From positions 163,029 through 227,028 of the forward strand of contig CAZWJF010000003.1 in NCBI GenBank assembly GCA_964634325.1: a DNA stretch of 64,000 nt, written 5' to 3'. This DNA comes from JAJXWB01 sp964634325. Lineage in GTDB: Bacteria > Pseudomonadota > Alphaproteobacteria > Rhizobiales > Beijerinckiaceae. Below the pieces are notes generated by a model that searched no databases, had not been told where the DNA came from, and worked only from the letters and a program-made list of their open reading frames with translations. Each line of letters opens with the position of its first letter. Position 1 is the first letter of the stretch. The position numbers and the translations under genes were made by a program. Shown piece after piece: positions 43,254 to 51,866 of this stretch.

Positions 43254-44759
43254 CTATTTCTTCTTGATGTTCTTGTCGTAGACGTAAGCGCGCCCGGGCC
43301 AGCATGCCGCGATCTTGCGGGTCAGCGGGGCCGCCTGCGGCGGTTTGAACAACCAGGAAGCCGCCTCGAACGACGCGCTCGATGCGATGTAATAGTCCAG
43401 CGGCGAGCCGGCGTAAGGTCCGTCATTCAGCGATTCCACGACATTGCACGGGCTGGCGGGGATCGCCGGGGCGGTGACGTTGCGCCAGATTTCGATCGCC
43501 GGCGTCACTGCGCCGAGCGCCACGGTCGACGCGATGATCGCCCGGCGCGCGACAGGCTCGCGGCCGATGGCGACGAGCGCCGGAACCGAGCGTACGCACA
43601 AGAGCGTCAGCGCAGGGATCGACACGCGCATCGCGAAGTCGTTGGCGAAGCCGAGCTTGTAGAACGGGATCGCGAACAGAAGTCCGACGATGAGCAGCAA
43701 CTCGTTGCGGCTGCGCCGGTCCTCCTTGTCGCGCCCTTCCCACGCCAGCGCGAAATACGGGACGACCTCGAGCGCCATCATCGCGAGATAGGCGCGCAGG
43801 ACGTCCGGGTTGTTCATTTCCTGGAGGCCCTTCTCCACGTCGCCTGCCCCGCGCGTCAGGTAGAAGAGGGCAGGAAGGGCGGCGAGGGCGGCAATGAGCG
43901 AGATCGCGAAATCCGGGAGACGCAGCCTTCGGTCGGCTGCGTCGCAGAAGAAGGCGAAGACGTAGAAGGGCAGGGCGCCGGCGGCCGCCAAGGGCGACCA
44001 GAACACGCTCGCCGCGAACAACGGTCCAAGCGCCAGCGCGCTGACGCGGCCTTGCCGCCAGACCAGATAGCCTGCGACCAGCGCCCAGCCGGAGATGGCG
44101 TGATGGGGCGTCCAGAAGATCTCGGTGACGTTGGAATCGTAGTGGAAATACCCGGGCCAGGGCTCGATGTGCGGCAGCCCGAGCGGCTCCATGCCGCCGA
44201 GTCGCTGCCGGATCCAGCCGATGACATCCATGCCGCTGAATGCGACGAACAGCGCGAGCATGACATGGCGCGGCCGTCCCGCCGGCAGCGCGCGGGCGAA
44301 CAGATAGACGCAAAGCCCGATCAGCAGGGCGTTCTGAGCTGCGAGCGCGGCCTGAGCGACGCCGAGGCCGCCAGCTTTGCCCGCCAGCGCCGGCAGCAGG
44401 TACATGCCGAGCGGCGCGCGCAGCAGGCCCAGTCCGGCAGGCGTCGCATAGGGGACCGGCCAGGGATTCCGCACGAGGTCGAACAGCAGGGCGTCCCGCA
44501 CGACCCAATCGTCGGTCTGCCAGAAGAAATGCCCGATCCCGCTCAAAAGCGTGAGCGCGGCGGCGATAGCCACCGCCATTGCGAGAATCGGCCAGTCCGC
44601 CCTGCCGCGCCAGTCGGTTCGGCGCAGGATCGGGAGGGCCGAGGCGATGCCCAACGCCACAGCCAGCGCGGCGGGACCTGCTTGAAGCAAGCCTACCGAG
44701 AATATGACGCTCGGCGCGAGCACGAGCATAAAGGCCAAGGTCAAGCTGGCTGGGATCAT
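43254..44759 (-). CDS. Polytopic membrane protein, GT-C glycosyltransferase-like, unknown function
   Basis: Not identified with a named protein. It has 501 residues and around a dozen hydrophobic segments. An early loop with paired acidic residues, HFFWQTDDWVVRDALLFDL near residue 78, resembles the first extracytoplasmic catalytic loop of GT-C glycosyltransferases. A later loop has IEPWPGYFHYDSN. The C-terminal 70 residues are soluble and basic. It interrupts the usual clpX-lon adjacency in the opposite orientation, which suggests a later insertion. No polysaccharide genes adjoin it. Confidence 0.6.
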   Translation of the reverse strand: MIPASLTLAFMLVLAPSVIFSVGLLQAGPAALAVALGIASALPILRRTDWRGRADWPILAMAVAIAAALTLLSGIGHFFWQTDDWVVRDALLFDLVRNPWPVPYATPAGLGLLRAPLGMYLLPALAGKAGGLGVAQAALAAQNALLIGLCVYLFARALPAGRPRHVMLALFVAFSGMDVIGWIRQRLGGMEPLGLPHIEPWPGYFHYDSNVTEIFWTPHHAISGWALVAGYLVWRQGRVSALALGPLFAASVFWSPLAAAGALPFYVFAFFCDAADRRLRLPDFAISLIAALAALPALFYLTRGAGDVEKGLQEMNNPDVLRAYLAMMALEVVPYFALAWEGRDKEDRRSRNELLLIVGLLFAIPFYKLGFANDFAMRVSIPALTLLCVRSVPALVAIGREPVARRAIIASTVALGAVTPAIEIWRNVTAPAIPASPCNVVESLNDGPYAGSPLDYYIASSASFEAASWLFKPPQAAPLTRKIAACWPGRAYVYDKNIKKK

Positions 44760-44886
44760 GGTGAAGAATTCGTAAGGAAAATTGGGGAAGACTGATCGCG
44801 CCGCTCAGTCTGGCGCCCGCGCGCTAAGAGAGCGTTACGGCGTCAACCCTTTGGCGGCGCTGCGTCTGCGCGTATCGGGTCGAGAT

Positions 44887-44916
44887 GTTGAAAAAGCGAA
44901 CGGCGACGCCCATTTT
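44887..44916 (+). promoter_or_regulatory. RpoH (sigma-32) type heat-shock promoter for lon
   Basis: GTTGAAA (44887-44893) and CCCATTTT (44909-44916) separated by 15 bases match the heat-shock consensus CTTGAAA-N13-17-CCCCATnT with one mismatch in each half. It lies about 140 bases before the lon ATG, in the gap between divergent genes. lon is a classic RpoH target. The remainder of the gap 44760-45058 shows nothing else clear. Confidence 0.6.
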
Positions 44917-45058
44917 CCTCGCTTGGCGGGAAGCGCTTTCGGGCTTTGCCGCAGGAACGTAGGATCGAAACCGGCGCGATTCGTGCTTGTGGAGTTCCGG
45001 GCGTTCAGCCTCCGCGCCGCGCCGCTCCGGGCGGTCGGAGGACGGAAAGGACAGGAAA

Positions 45059-47485
45059 ATGACTGAACAGAAGCGCGCACTTCCCAAGCCCGGCTCGATC
45101 GAGAGCTATCCCGTGCTGCCGTTGCGGGACATTGTCGTCTTCCCGCACATGATCGTGCCGCTTTTCGTGGGTCGCGAGAAATCGATCCGCGCGCTCGAAG
45201 AGGTGATGCGGTCCGATCGCTATATCCTGCTGGCGACGCAGAAGAACGCCGCCGAGGACGATCCGGACGCCGACGCCATTTACAAGACCGGCACGCTGGC
45301 CACCGTCCTGCAGTTGCTCAAGCTGCCCGACAACACCGTGAAGGTGCTGGTCGAGGGCGTTTCCCGCGCCGAGGTCCGCAAGTACACCCGCACCGACGAA
45401 TATTATGAGGCCGACGGCGAAGCGATCGCCGACGAGCCGGAAGACCGCGTCGAGGTCGAGGCGCTCGCCCGCTCGGTCGTCTCCGAGTTCGAAAATTATG
45501 TGAAGCTGAACAAGAAGGTCTCGCCGGAGGTCGTCGCCGCGGTCACGCAGATCGACGATTACTCGAAGCTCGCCGACACTGTGGCCTCGCATCTGGCGGT
45601 CAAGATCGGCGACAAGCAGGCCGTGCTCGAAATGCCGTCCGTCTCGAAGCGGCTCGAAAAGTGCCTTCAGTTGATGGAAAGCGAAATCTCGGTCCTTCAG
45701 GTCGAGAAGCGCATCCGCACGCGCGTCAAGCGCCAGATGGAGAAGACGCAGCGCGAGTACTACCTCAACGAGCAGATGAAGGCGATCCAGAAGGAGCTCG
45801 GCGACGAGGACGGCAAGGACGACCTCGCCGAGATCGAGGAGCGCATCAAGGCCACCAAGCTTTCGAAGGAGGCGCGCGACAAGGCGCAGGCCGAACTCAA
45901 GAAGCTCAGGCAGATGTCGCCGATGTCGGCCGAAGCCACCGTCGTGCGCAACTATCTGGACTGGCTGCTGTCGATTCCGTGGGGCAAGAAGTCGAAGGTC
46001 AAGCGCGATCTCGTGGCCGCGCAGGAGACGCTCGACGCCGATCACTACGGTCTCGACAAGGTTAAGGACCGCATCGTCGAATATCTGGCCGTGCAGAGCC
46101 GCGCCAACAAGCTGACCGGCCCGATTCTGTGCCTCGTCGGCCCGCCCGGCGTCGGCAAGACTTCGCTCGCGCGCTCGATCGCCAAGGCCACCGGCCGCGA
46201 ATATGTGCGCATGTCGCTCGGCGGCGTGCGCGACGAAGCGGAGATCCGCGGCCACAGGCGCACCTACATCGGCTCGATGCCCGGCAAGATCATCCAGTCG
46301 ATGCGCAAGGCCAAGACCGCGAATCCGCTCTTCCTGCTCGACGAGATCGACAAGATGGGCATGGATTTCCGCGGCGATCCGTCATCGGCGCTGCTGGAGG
46401 TGCTCGACCCCGAGCAGAACTCCTCGTTCAACGACCACTACCTCGAGGTCGATTACGACCTGTCGAACGTGATGTTCGTGACGACGGCGAATACGTTGAA
46501 TATCCCGCCGCCCCTCATGGACCGCATGGAGATCATTCGCATCGCCGGCTACACCGAGGACGAGAAGATCGAGATCGCCCACAAGCATCTCATCCCCAAC
46601 GCCATCAAGAAGCACGGCCTTCAGCCGAAGGAATGGTCGCTCGACGACAGCGCGCTGCGCGAACTCGTTCGTCGCTACACCCGTGAAGCGGGCGTGCGCA
46701 ATCTGGAGCGCGAAATCTCCAACCTCGCCCGCAAGGCGGTGAAGGAGATTCTGCTGTCCAAGAAGGCCAAGAAGCGCGTCTCGGTCACCGCCGCGAATAT
46801 CGCCGATTATCTCGGCCCGCAGCGCTATCGCTACGGTCAGGCCGAACTCGAGGACCAGATCGGCGTGGTGACCGGTCTCGCGTGGACCGAGGTCGGCGGC
46901 GAGTTGCTCACCATCGAAGGCGTCATGATGCCCGGCAAGGGCCGCATGACGGTGACCGGCAACCTGAAGGACGTCATGAAGGAGTCCATCTCCGCGGCCG
47001 CGTCCTACGTGCGCTCGCGTGCGGTGGACTTCGGCATCGAGCCGCCGATGTTCGACAAGCGCGACATCCACGTGCACGTCCCCGAAGGCGCGACGCCGAA
47101 GGATGGCCCGTCCGCAGGCGTGGCGATGGCGACCGCCATCGTTTCGATCATGACGGGCATTCCCGTGCGCCGCGACATCGCCATGACCGGCGAAATCACG
47201 TTGCGCGGGCGCGTTCTGCCGATCGGCGGCCTGAAAGAGAAGCTGCTCGCGGCGATGCGCGGCGGCCTGAAGAAGGTGCTGATACCGGAAGAGAACGCGA
47301 AGGATCTGGCCGAGCTTCCCGCCTCGGTGAAGAACGCGCTGGAGATCGTGCCGGTATCCCGCATGGACGAGGTGCTTCAGCATGCGCTCGTGCGTCAGCC
47401 GACGCCGATCGTGTGGGAAGAACGCGGCGCGGTCGTCGCCGAACCGATCGCCGACGAGGACGGATCGGGCGTCGTCGCGCACTGA
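45059..47485 (+). CDS. lon: ATP-dependent protease Lon
   Basis: Soluble AAA+ serine protease that removes misfolded and regulatory proteins. It has 808 residues from the ATG at 45059, which follows AGGA; the frame runs on to 44987 without support. N-terminal substrate domain from YPVLPLRDIVVFPHMIVPLF, coiled coil near 190-280, Walker A GPPGVGKTSLARSIA near 360, and Walker B LFLLDEIDKMG. The proteolytic dyad is Ser in DGPSAGVAMATA (about 681) and Lys in IGGLKEKLLAA (about 724). Likely heat-inducible from the RpoH-type site upstream. Confidence 0.98.
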   Translation: MTEQKRALPKPGSIESYPVLPLRDIVVFPHMIVPLFVGREKSIRALEEVMRSDRYILLATQKNAAEDDPDADAIYKTGTLATVLQLLKLPDNTVKVLVEGVSRAEVRKYTRTDEYYEADGEAIADEPEDRVEVEALARSVVSEFENYVKLNKKVSPEVVAAVTQIDDYSKLADTVASHLAVKIGDKQAVLEMPSVSKRLEKCLQLMESEISVLQVEKRIRTRVKRQMEKTQREYYLNEQMKAIQKELGDEDGKDDLAEIEERIKATKLSKEARDKAQAELKKLRQMSPMSAEATVVRNYLDWLLSIPWGKKSKVKRDLVAAQETLDADHYGLDKVKDRIVEYLAVQSRANKLTGPILCLVGPPGVGKTSLARSIAKATGREYVRMSLGGVRDEAEIRGHRRTYIGSMPGKIIQSMRKAKTANPLFLLDEIDKMGMDFRGDPSSALLEVLDPEQNSSFNDHYLEVDYDLSNVMFVTTANTLNIPPPLMDRMEIIRIAGYTEDEKIEIAHKHLIPNAIKKHGLQPKEWSLDDSALRELVRRYTREAGVRNLEREISNLARKAVKEILLSKKAKKRVSVTAANIADYLGPQRYRYGQAELEDQIGVVTGLAWTEVGGELLTIEGVMMPGKGRMTVTGNLKDVMKESISAAASYVRSRAVDFGIEPPMFDKRDIHVHVPEGATPKDGPSAGVAMATAIVSIMTGIPVRRDIAMTGEITLRGRVLPIGGLKEKLLAAMRGGLKKVLIPEENAKDLAELPASVKNALEIVPVSRMDEVLQHALVRQPTPIVWEERGAVVAEPIADEDGSGVVAH

Positions 47486-47504
47486 CGCGACCTGAATACA
47501 GAAC

Positions 47505-47536
47505 GGCCGCAATCCTTGGGGATTGCGGCCTTTTTT
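47505..47536 (+). terminator. Rho-independent terminator after lon
   Basis: Ten-base perfect stem GGCCGCAATC (47505-47514) with GATTGCGGCC (47521-47530), 6-base loop and six T residues, 20 bases after the stop. Confidence 0.95.
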
Positions 47537-47736
47537 GTTTGCGATGCGTCAAATCGCCCGCGAATCGCGGGATTGCGCGTCATGACCATCCGCGAACCCT
47601 TGCATTTCCGACGATTCGGACACAACAGTTCGTAGCCCCTGCACGGCGATTCGATTGATCAATCGCCCGGCGGCAGAGATGGGCGCAGGAACGGACATGC
47701 GCGAGGCGGCGACCTCGCGTCATCAAGGAGCAAGCC

Positions 47737-48018
47737 ATGAACAAGATGGAACTCGTCGAACACGTCGCGGGCGAACTCGATATTTCGAAGGCCAAGGCGG
47801 CCGACGCCATCGACGCCGTGCTCGAGGGGATCACCAAGGCCGTCAAGAAGGGCGACGAAGTGCGCCTCGTCGGCTTCGGCACGTTCTCGGTGAAGAAGCG
47901 CGCCGCGGGCAAGGGCCGCAACCCGGCGACCGGCGCGGAGATCAAGATCCCGGCGTCGAAGAGCGTCCGCTTCAAGGCCGGCGCCGCCCTCAAGGCCGCG
48001 GTCAACAAGGGCAAGTAA
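47737..48018 (+). CDS. hup: HU family DNA-binding protein
   Basis: Nucleoid protein of 93 residues that bends DNA as a dimer. The body is typical: MNKMELVEHVAGELDISKAK, then GDEVRLVGFGTFSVKKRAAG. The DNA-binding arm is GRNPATGAEIKIPASKSVRF with the intercalating proline. CAAGGAG-type Shine-Dalgarno precedes the ATG. It follows lon as in many proteobacteria but has its own 250-base upstream region and two terminators, so it is transcribed alone. Promoter elements were not clear. Confidence 0.96.
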   Translation: MNKMELVEHVAGELDISKAKAADAIDAVLEGITKAVKKGDEVRLVGFGTFSVKKRAAGKGRNPATGAEIKIPASKSVRFKAGAALKAAVNKGK

Positions 48019-48043
48019 TCCGGTCCTCCTGACTGGACGCGTC

Positions 48044-48108
48044 GAGGGCGCTGCGAGCGCCCTCGGTTATTTTTCGAAGAAGGGCGCCGGGAGCGCCCTT
48101 CTTTTTTT
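48044..48108 (+). terminator. Two tandem Rho-independent terminators after hup
   Basis: First: GAGGGCGCT (48044-48052) with AGCGCCCTC (48056-48064), 3-base loop, then GGTTATTTTT. Second: GAAGGGCGC (48079-48087) with GCGCCCTTC (48093-48101), 5-base loop, then seven T. The second could also end the convergent DUF2161 gene, whose stop is at 48119. Confidence 0.93.
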
Positions 48109-48118
48109 GATTGAAAGA

Positions 48119-48820
48119 TCAGGGCGCGGCGGGGCGTTCGGGCAGGGCGTCGGCCCAATGCGCCAGCGCGGCGCGGCCTCCGTCGCTGAGCCCATAGACG
48201 CCGCGCTCGATCCGCTCGAACCAACCATAGACGTTGCTCTGCAGGATTTTCGGCGCGTCCGGCGTCACGGCCTTCAGATCGCGCGGACGCGCCGGAGTCT
48301 CGGCGAGCGCAACGGCGCAGGCAAGCGCCTGCTGCCGATAGGCGGTCATGATCGGACGGCGCGTCGATCCGCCTGCCGTCGGGTCGCCCTGGCGACGGCG
48401 ATGTTCGGCAAGGAGCCGAGAACGGCGCTTGCGGTCGGGCCGCGGCTTCCAGGGTTCAGGCGCGACGACGATTTCGACGTAGCCGTTCGCCAGCACGCTC
48501 AAAAGCCCGACGCCGATCAGCCGGCAAAGCCTCTTCACCCGCCGGTCGCGGTCGCGTCCTTTGGTGGATGCGGCGACCGCCAGCCAGACTTCATCGCAGG
48601 CGGCGGCGCGTTCGACGCCCTGCAGGACGAGTTCGAGGTTGAAGCTCGTCTTGAGCTCCGCAATGACAACGCGCGCCTCTTCGCCGTCGCGCACTGCGAC
48701 GACGTCGCACCCGCAGATTTCGCCCTTGGCCTCAAAGCCGAGCTCCTCGAGGAAGCGCTTCACCGGCGGGTAGAGATTCGTTTCCACGGGATTCGTCGAA
48801 TCGGTTGAGGTCGACGGCAT
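48119..48820 (-). CDS. DUF2161 family putative PD-(D/E)XK phosphodiesterase
   Basis: Protein of 233 residues. The N-terminal half has the restriction-endonuclease-like core: NLYPPVKRFLEELGFEAKGE, then GCDVVAVRDGEEARVVIAEL ending in the E-x-K of IAELKTSFN near residue 56. QGVERAAACDEVWLAV follows as the next helix and strand. The C-terminal part is a small winged-helix-like region (ILQSNVYGWFERIERGVYGL). The D...ExK layout suggests a nuclease, but the family has no established function. It stands alone beside tRNA-Val, divergent from it. Confidence 0.8.
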   Translation of the reverse strand: MPSTSTDSTNPVETNLYPPVKRFLEELGFEAKGEICGCDVVAVRDGEEARVVIAELKTSFNLELVLQGVERAAACDEVWLAVAASTKGRDRDRRVKRLCRLIGVGLLSVLANGYVEIVVAPEPWKPRPDRKRRSRLLAEHRRRQGDPTAGGSTRRPIMTAYRQQALACAVALAETPARPRDLKAVTPDAPKILQSNVYGWFERIERGVYGLSDGGRAALAHWADALPERPAAP

Positions 48821-48899
48821 CCTGCCGCATTCGGCGGCCCCGGTCTTCCGTGAAGCGCGCCTTGCGCGACAGCCGTCGGTTTTCGTAAAGAGAGGCCGA

Positions 48900-48975
48900 G
48901 GGCGGTTAGCTCAGTTGGTAGAGCATCTCGTTTACACCGAGAGGGTCGGCGGTTCGAGCCCGTCACCGCCCACCA
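48900..48975 (+). tRNA. tRNA-Val (anticodon UAC)
   Basis: 76 bases with encoded CCA. Acceptor GGGCGGT (48900-48906) pairs with ACCGCCC (48965-48971). D-arm GCTCAGTTGGTAGAGC, anticodon stem TCTCG/CGAGA, loop TTTACAC with anticodon TAC at 48933-48935, T-loop GGTTCGAGCC. No duplicated 3' end that would mark an integrated element was seen nearby. Confidence 0.96.
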
Positions 48976-49097
48976 TGCGGCGCTTTTTCTGGAAGCCGGC
49001 TCGTGTCGCGCCCTGCATGCGCGAATCGTGAAAACGCAAGTGTGGCCGCGCCACGAAGGCGCGACCGCAGAGGTTCAGACGTTTTGCGATCCTCGAT

Positions 49098-49382
49098 TCA
49101 GTAAGCGTATGTGCGGATGCAGACCGGATTGCCGTCGTAATCGTAGCCCCAGCGCGCGCAGCGGCGGGGAGCGGTGCTCGCGCCGATCATCGCGCCGCTC
49201 GCCGCGCCGATCGCCGCGCCCACCAGCGTCCCGCTGGTGTGGCCGCCTGAAACAGCCGATCCGACGATCGCGCCGCCGGCCCCGCCGAGGGCCGCGCCGC
49301 CGAGCGCGCGTTCGCCGGGCGAATAGCATCCGGCCAATGGAACCGCCGCGCACAGCGCGAGCGCAGCAACAACTTTTCGCAT
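49098..49382 (-). CDS. Glycine-zipper lipoprotein
   Basis: Small envelope protein of 94 residues from the ATG at 49382, which has AGGGAG upstream. A lipoprotein signal (LALCAAVPLAGC) gives a lipidated Cys near residue 19. The body is Gly/Ala zipper repeats (ALGGAALGGAGGAIVGSAV, LVGAAIGAASGAMIGAS) that can form a membrane-inserted hairpin. The tail RCARWGYDYDGNPVCIRTY holds two cysteines. Similar YMGG/17 kDa-like proteins are common in Rhizobiales with no defined role. Confidence 0.82.
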   Translation of the reverse strand: MRKVVAALALCAAVPLAGCYSPGERALGGAALGGAGGAIVGSAVSGGHTSGTLVGAAIGAASGAMIGASTAPRRCARWGYDYDGNPVCIRTYAY

Positions 49383-49691
49383 AATCGTCTCCCTTTCGAA
49401 GTCGGCGACGCGCGTCCTCTGCGAGTTCCGCCCGGGCCGGGGCAGGCCGCGCAGCCTGCCGATCCGCGCGCGAGCATAGATAGGCGCGGGTGAACGCAAC
49501 TTGAACGTTCTCTCCCAAATTGATCGGGAATGCGTCGGTCGCCAGACTCGCGCGCGGCTTCGTGCGGACGTCGATCCACCTTAACCCTGTTCTTTCGCCA
49601 TGGCCGAACGAACCGCGGCCTGATGGGTTGTGCGGCCCGTCCGCGCTGTTAGAATTTTAACGAACAGCTGGCGTGCAGCGAGGCGAAGCTG

Positions 49692-50360
49692 ATGCGAATG
49701 AAGACAATCCTGGCCGGCGCGGCCATGGCTTTGCTGGCCGCCGGTTTCTGCGCGCCGGCGCGCGCGGAAATGACCTTCAGCCTGGCGTCGCTCGGCGGCG
49801 CCTGCGGAGCGCGCTGTCCCCAGGCGATTGTGGCGGATGGGGAAATCTCCGATTCGACGCCTGACGAATTCCTGAGTTTCGTGCGTTCGCACGCGCGCTC
49901 GGGCGACGTGCGCAGCATCGTCCTGCTCAACTCGCCCGGCGGCAAGGTCGTCGCGTCGATGGAGCTGGGGCGCGTGTTTCGAAAGGTCGGCGCAGCGACG
50001 ATCGTCGCCCGCGCGGTGACGGATTCGGACGGGCGCAGCCATCTGGCGGCCGGTCGCTGCTTCTCGGCCTGCGTCTACGCCTTGATGGGTGGCCGCAAGC
50101 GCGTGGTGCCGACGCAGAGCCTGGTCGGGGTGCACCGCATGTTCGCCCTCGAGGCCGGAGTCGATCCGGCCGGGAGCGGAGGCGGCGCGCGCCGCCGATT
50201 CGACAATGGCGACATGCGTGGCGCGCTGTCCCGCTACTCGCAGGCGATGGGCGTCAGCGGCGATTTGATCAACACGGCCGAGCGTACGCCCACGGACAGT
50301 CTGCACGTTCTCTCGCCGCAGGAAGTGGCGCGCTGGCGACTCGGGTCGAGCCATTTCTGA
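49692..50360 (+). CDS. Exported ClpP-fold protein (COG3904-like), putative periplasmic serine protease
   Basis: Protein of 222 residues with a Sec signal peptide ending near ARA at residue 25. The mature part shows a ClpP/SppA-like plan in small form: the oxyanion strand LLNSPGGKVVASMELGR (about 78-94), a nucleophile-elbow candidate GRCFSACVYALMGG with Ser125, and GVHRM with His148 where ClpP has its catalytic His. The cysteines flanking Ser125 are typical of this predicted periplasmic family. A third catalytic residue is not obvious. Substrates unknown. It stands alone, about 70 bases before tRNA-Asp. Confidence 0.7.
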   Translation: MRMKTILAGAAMALLAAGFCAPARAEMTFSLASLGGACGARCPQAIVADGEISDSTPDEFLSFVRSHARSGDVRSIVLLNSPGGKVVASMELGRVFRKVGAATIVARAVTDSDGRSHLAAGRCFSACVYALMGGRKRVVPTQSLVGVHRMFALEAGVDPAGSGGGARRRFDNGDMRGALSRYSQAMGVSGDLINTAERTPTDSLHVLSPQEVARWRLGSSHF

Positions 50361-50431
50361 ACGCGCTCGCTTGACTTGGCGCGGCGGGGAGAATATCTCG
50401 CACTCCGCACCGCGTAGCGCGAGCGTTTCGC

Positions 50432-50508
<77 letters not shown>

Positions 50509-50527
50509 TTTCCCTTTCGGACATGGT

Positions 50528-51283
50528 TCAGTAGGTCGCCCGGCCTCCGGACAGATCGAACACCGCGCCTGTCGTGAATGAATTCTCCGACGACGCGAGA
50601 AAAGCGACCATCGCCGCGATCTCCTCGACCAGCACGAACCGGCCGCGCGGAATCTTCGACAGCATGTAGTCGATATGCTGCTGGCTCATCTGGTCGAAGA
50701 TGGCCGTGCGCGCCGCCGCCGGCGTGATGCAATTGACCGCGATGTCCTGGCCCGCCAACTCCTTTCCGAGCGACTTGGTGAGCGCGATCACGCCCGCCTT
50801 GGCCGCCGAATAGGCCGCCGCATTGGGATTGCCTTCCTTGCCGGCGATCGAGGCCACGTTGACGATCCGGCCGTATCCTTGTGCGACCATCGCGGGAACC
50901 ACGGCCTTGCAGCCGTAGAACACGCCGTTGAGGTCGAGATCGATCACGCGCCGCCAGTCCTCGACGCCATAGTCGGCCACGGTGGCGTTGGGGCCGGAAA
51001 TGCCCGCGTTGTTGACCAGTATGTCGATCCGCCCCGCAGCCGCGAGCGTCTGGGCGGCCGCGCGCGACACGCTCTCGAAATCCGCCATGTCGCAGGAAAC
51101 GGCGAAGACGCTTCCGCTCCGCCCGATTTCGGACGCCGTCCTTTCGGCTAAGGCCGTATCGCGGTCCCACAGGGCGACCCGCGCGCCCGATCGCGCGAGC
51201 CTGTCCGCCACAGCGCGGCCAATCCCCTGCGCGCCGCCGGTGACCACCGCCGCGCGCCCCGCCAGATCGTATGAGTTCGCCAT
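50528..51283 (-). CDS. SDR family NAD(P)-dependent oxidoreductase
   Basis: Classical short-chain dehydrogenase of 251 residues. Cofactor motif TGGAQGIG near residues 16-23, NNAG in ILVNNAGISGPN near 90, catalytic Ser in NVASIAGKEG, and catalytic YSAAK near residue 158. WDRDT after the second strand, with an acidic residue, suggests NAD preference. The closing SGGRATY is common in sugar or hydroxyacid dehydrogenases of this family. The substrate cannot be assigned. It is convergent with tRNA-Asp and divergent from the nuo operon. Confidence 0.88.
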   Translation of the reverse strand: MANSYDLAGRAAVVTGGAQGIGRAVADRLARSGARVALWDRDTALAERTASEIGRSGSVFAVSCDMADFESVSRAAAQTLAAAGRIDILVNNAGISGPNATVADYGVEDWRRVIDLDLNGVFYGCKAVVPAMVAQGYGRIVNVASIAGKEGNPNAAAYSAAKAGVIALTKSLGKELAGQDIAVNCITPAAARTAIFDQMSQQHIDYMLSKIPRGRFVLVEEIAAMVAFLASSENSFTTGAVFDLSGGRATY

Positions 51284-51500
51284 TGTCGTCCTCCCGCGGC
51301 GATCATGGGTTGGGTCGCGCGCATCGTCCAGTCCGGGCCGTGGACTTGCCGAAGATCAATAAGACCTTATGTGCAGGAGTCGGATTTGAGGCCGTTTCGG
51401 CTTGCGCCACACTGTGCGCTGCGATACGGATCGCGCCAGTCGCGCCGCCCGGGGCGGGGCAATCCTGTTCCGGGCGCGTCGAGCCAGCCCCGGAATTCCC

Positions 51501-51866
51501 ATGCCCGGTTTCTTGGAACAATATCTAGCGCTGATGATCTTTGCGGCGCTGTCCGCGGTCATCGCGATCGCGCTGCTCATTGCGCCCTTCCTTCTCGCCT
51601 ACAAATCGCCCGATCCCGAGAAGCTCTCGGCTTACGAGTGCGGCTTCAACGCTTTCGACGACGCGCGCATGAAGTTCGACATCCGCTTCTATCTGGTGTC
51701 GCTGCTCTTCATCATCTTCGATCTTGAGGTCGCGTTCCTGTTTCCGTGGTCGATCGCCTTCAACGACGTCGGTACGCTCGGCTTCTGGTCGATGATGGTT
51801 TTCCTCGGCGTCCTGACGATCGGCTTCGTCTACGAATGGAAGAAGGGAGCGCTCGAATGGGATTGA
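51501..51866 (+). CDS. nuoA: NADH-quinone oxidoreductase subunit A
   Basis: Membrane subunit of respiratory complex I, 121 residues with three membrane segments. Seen: the conserved loop KLSAYECGFNAFDDARMKFD, containing the Cys and acidic residues of the quinone-access loop, and FYLVSLLFIIFDLEVAFLFP. The frame is open from 51402, but the ATG at 51501 gives the usual length. First gene of the nuo operon; its 217-base upstream gap must hold the promoter, though none was convincing. Overlaps nuoB by 10 bases. Confidence 0.96.
   Translation: MPGFLEQYLALMIFAALSAVIAIALLIAPFLLAYKSPDPEKLSAYECGFNAFDDARMKFDIRFYLVSLLFIIFDLEVAFLFPWSIAFNDVGTLGFWSMMVFLGVLTIGFVYEWKKGALEWD

Noticed and set aside
44987..45058. 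Upstream extension of Lon
   Set aside because: The extra residues are non-conserved, and AGGA sits just before the ATG at 45059.
48951..48975. tRNA-Val 3' end as a phage/island attachment site
   Set aside because: No duplicate of the tRNA 3' sequence and no integrase was seen in the window; the same holds for tRNA-Leu and tRNA-Asp.
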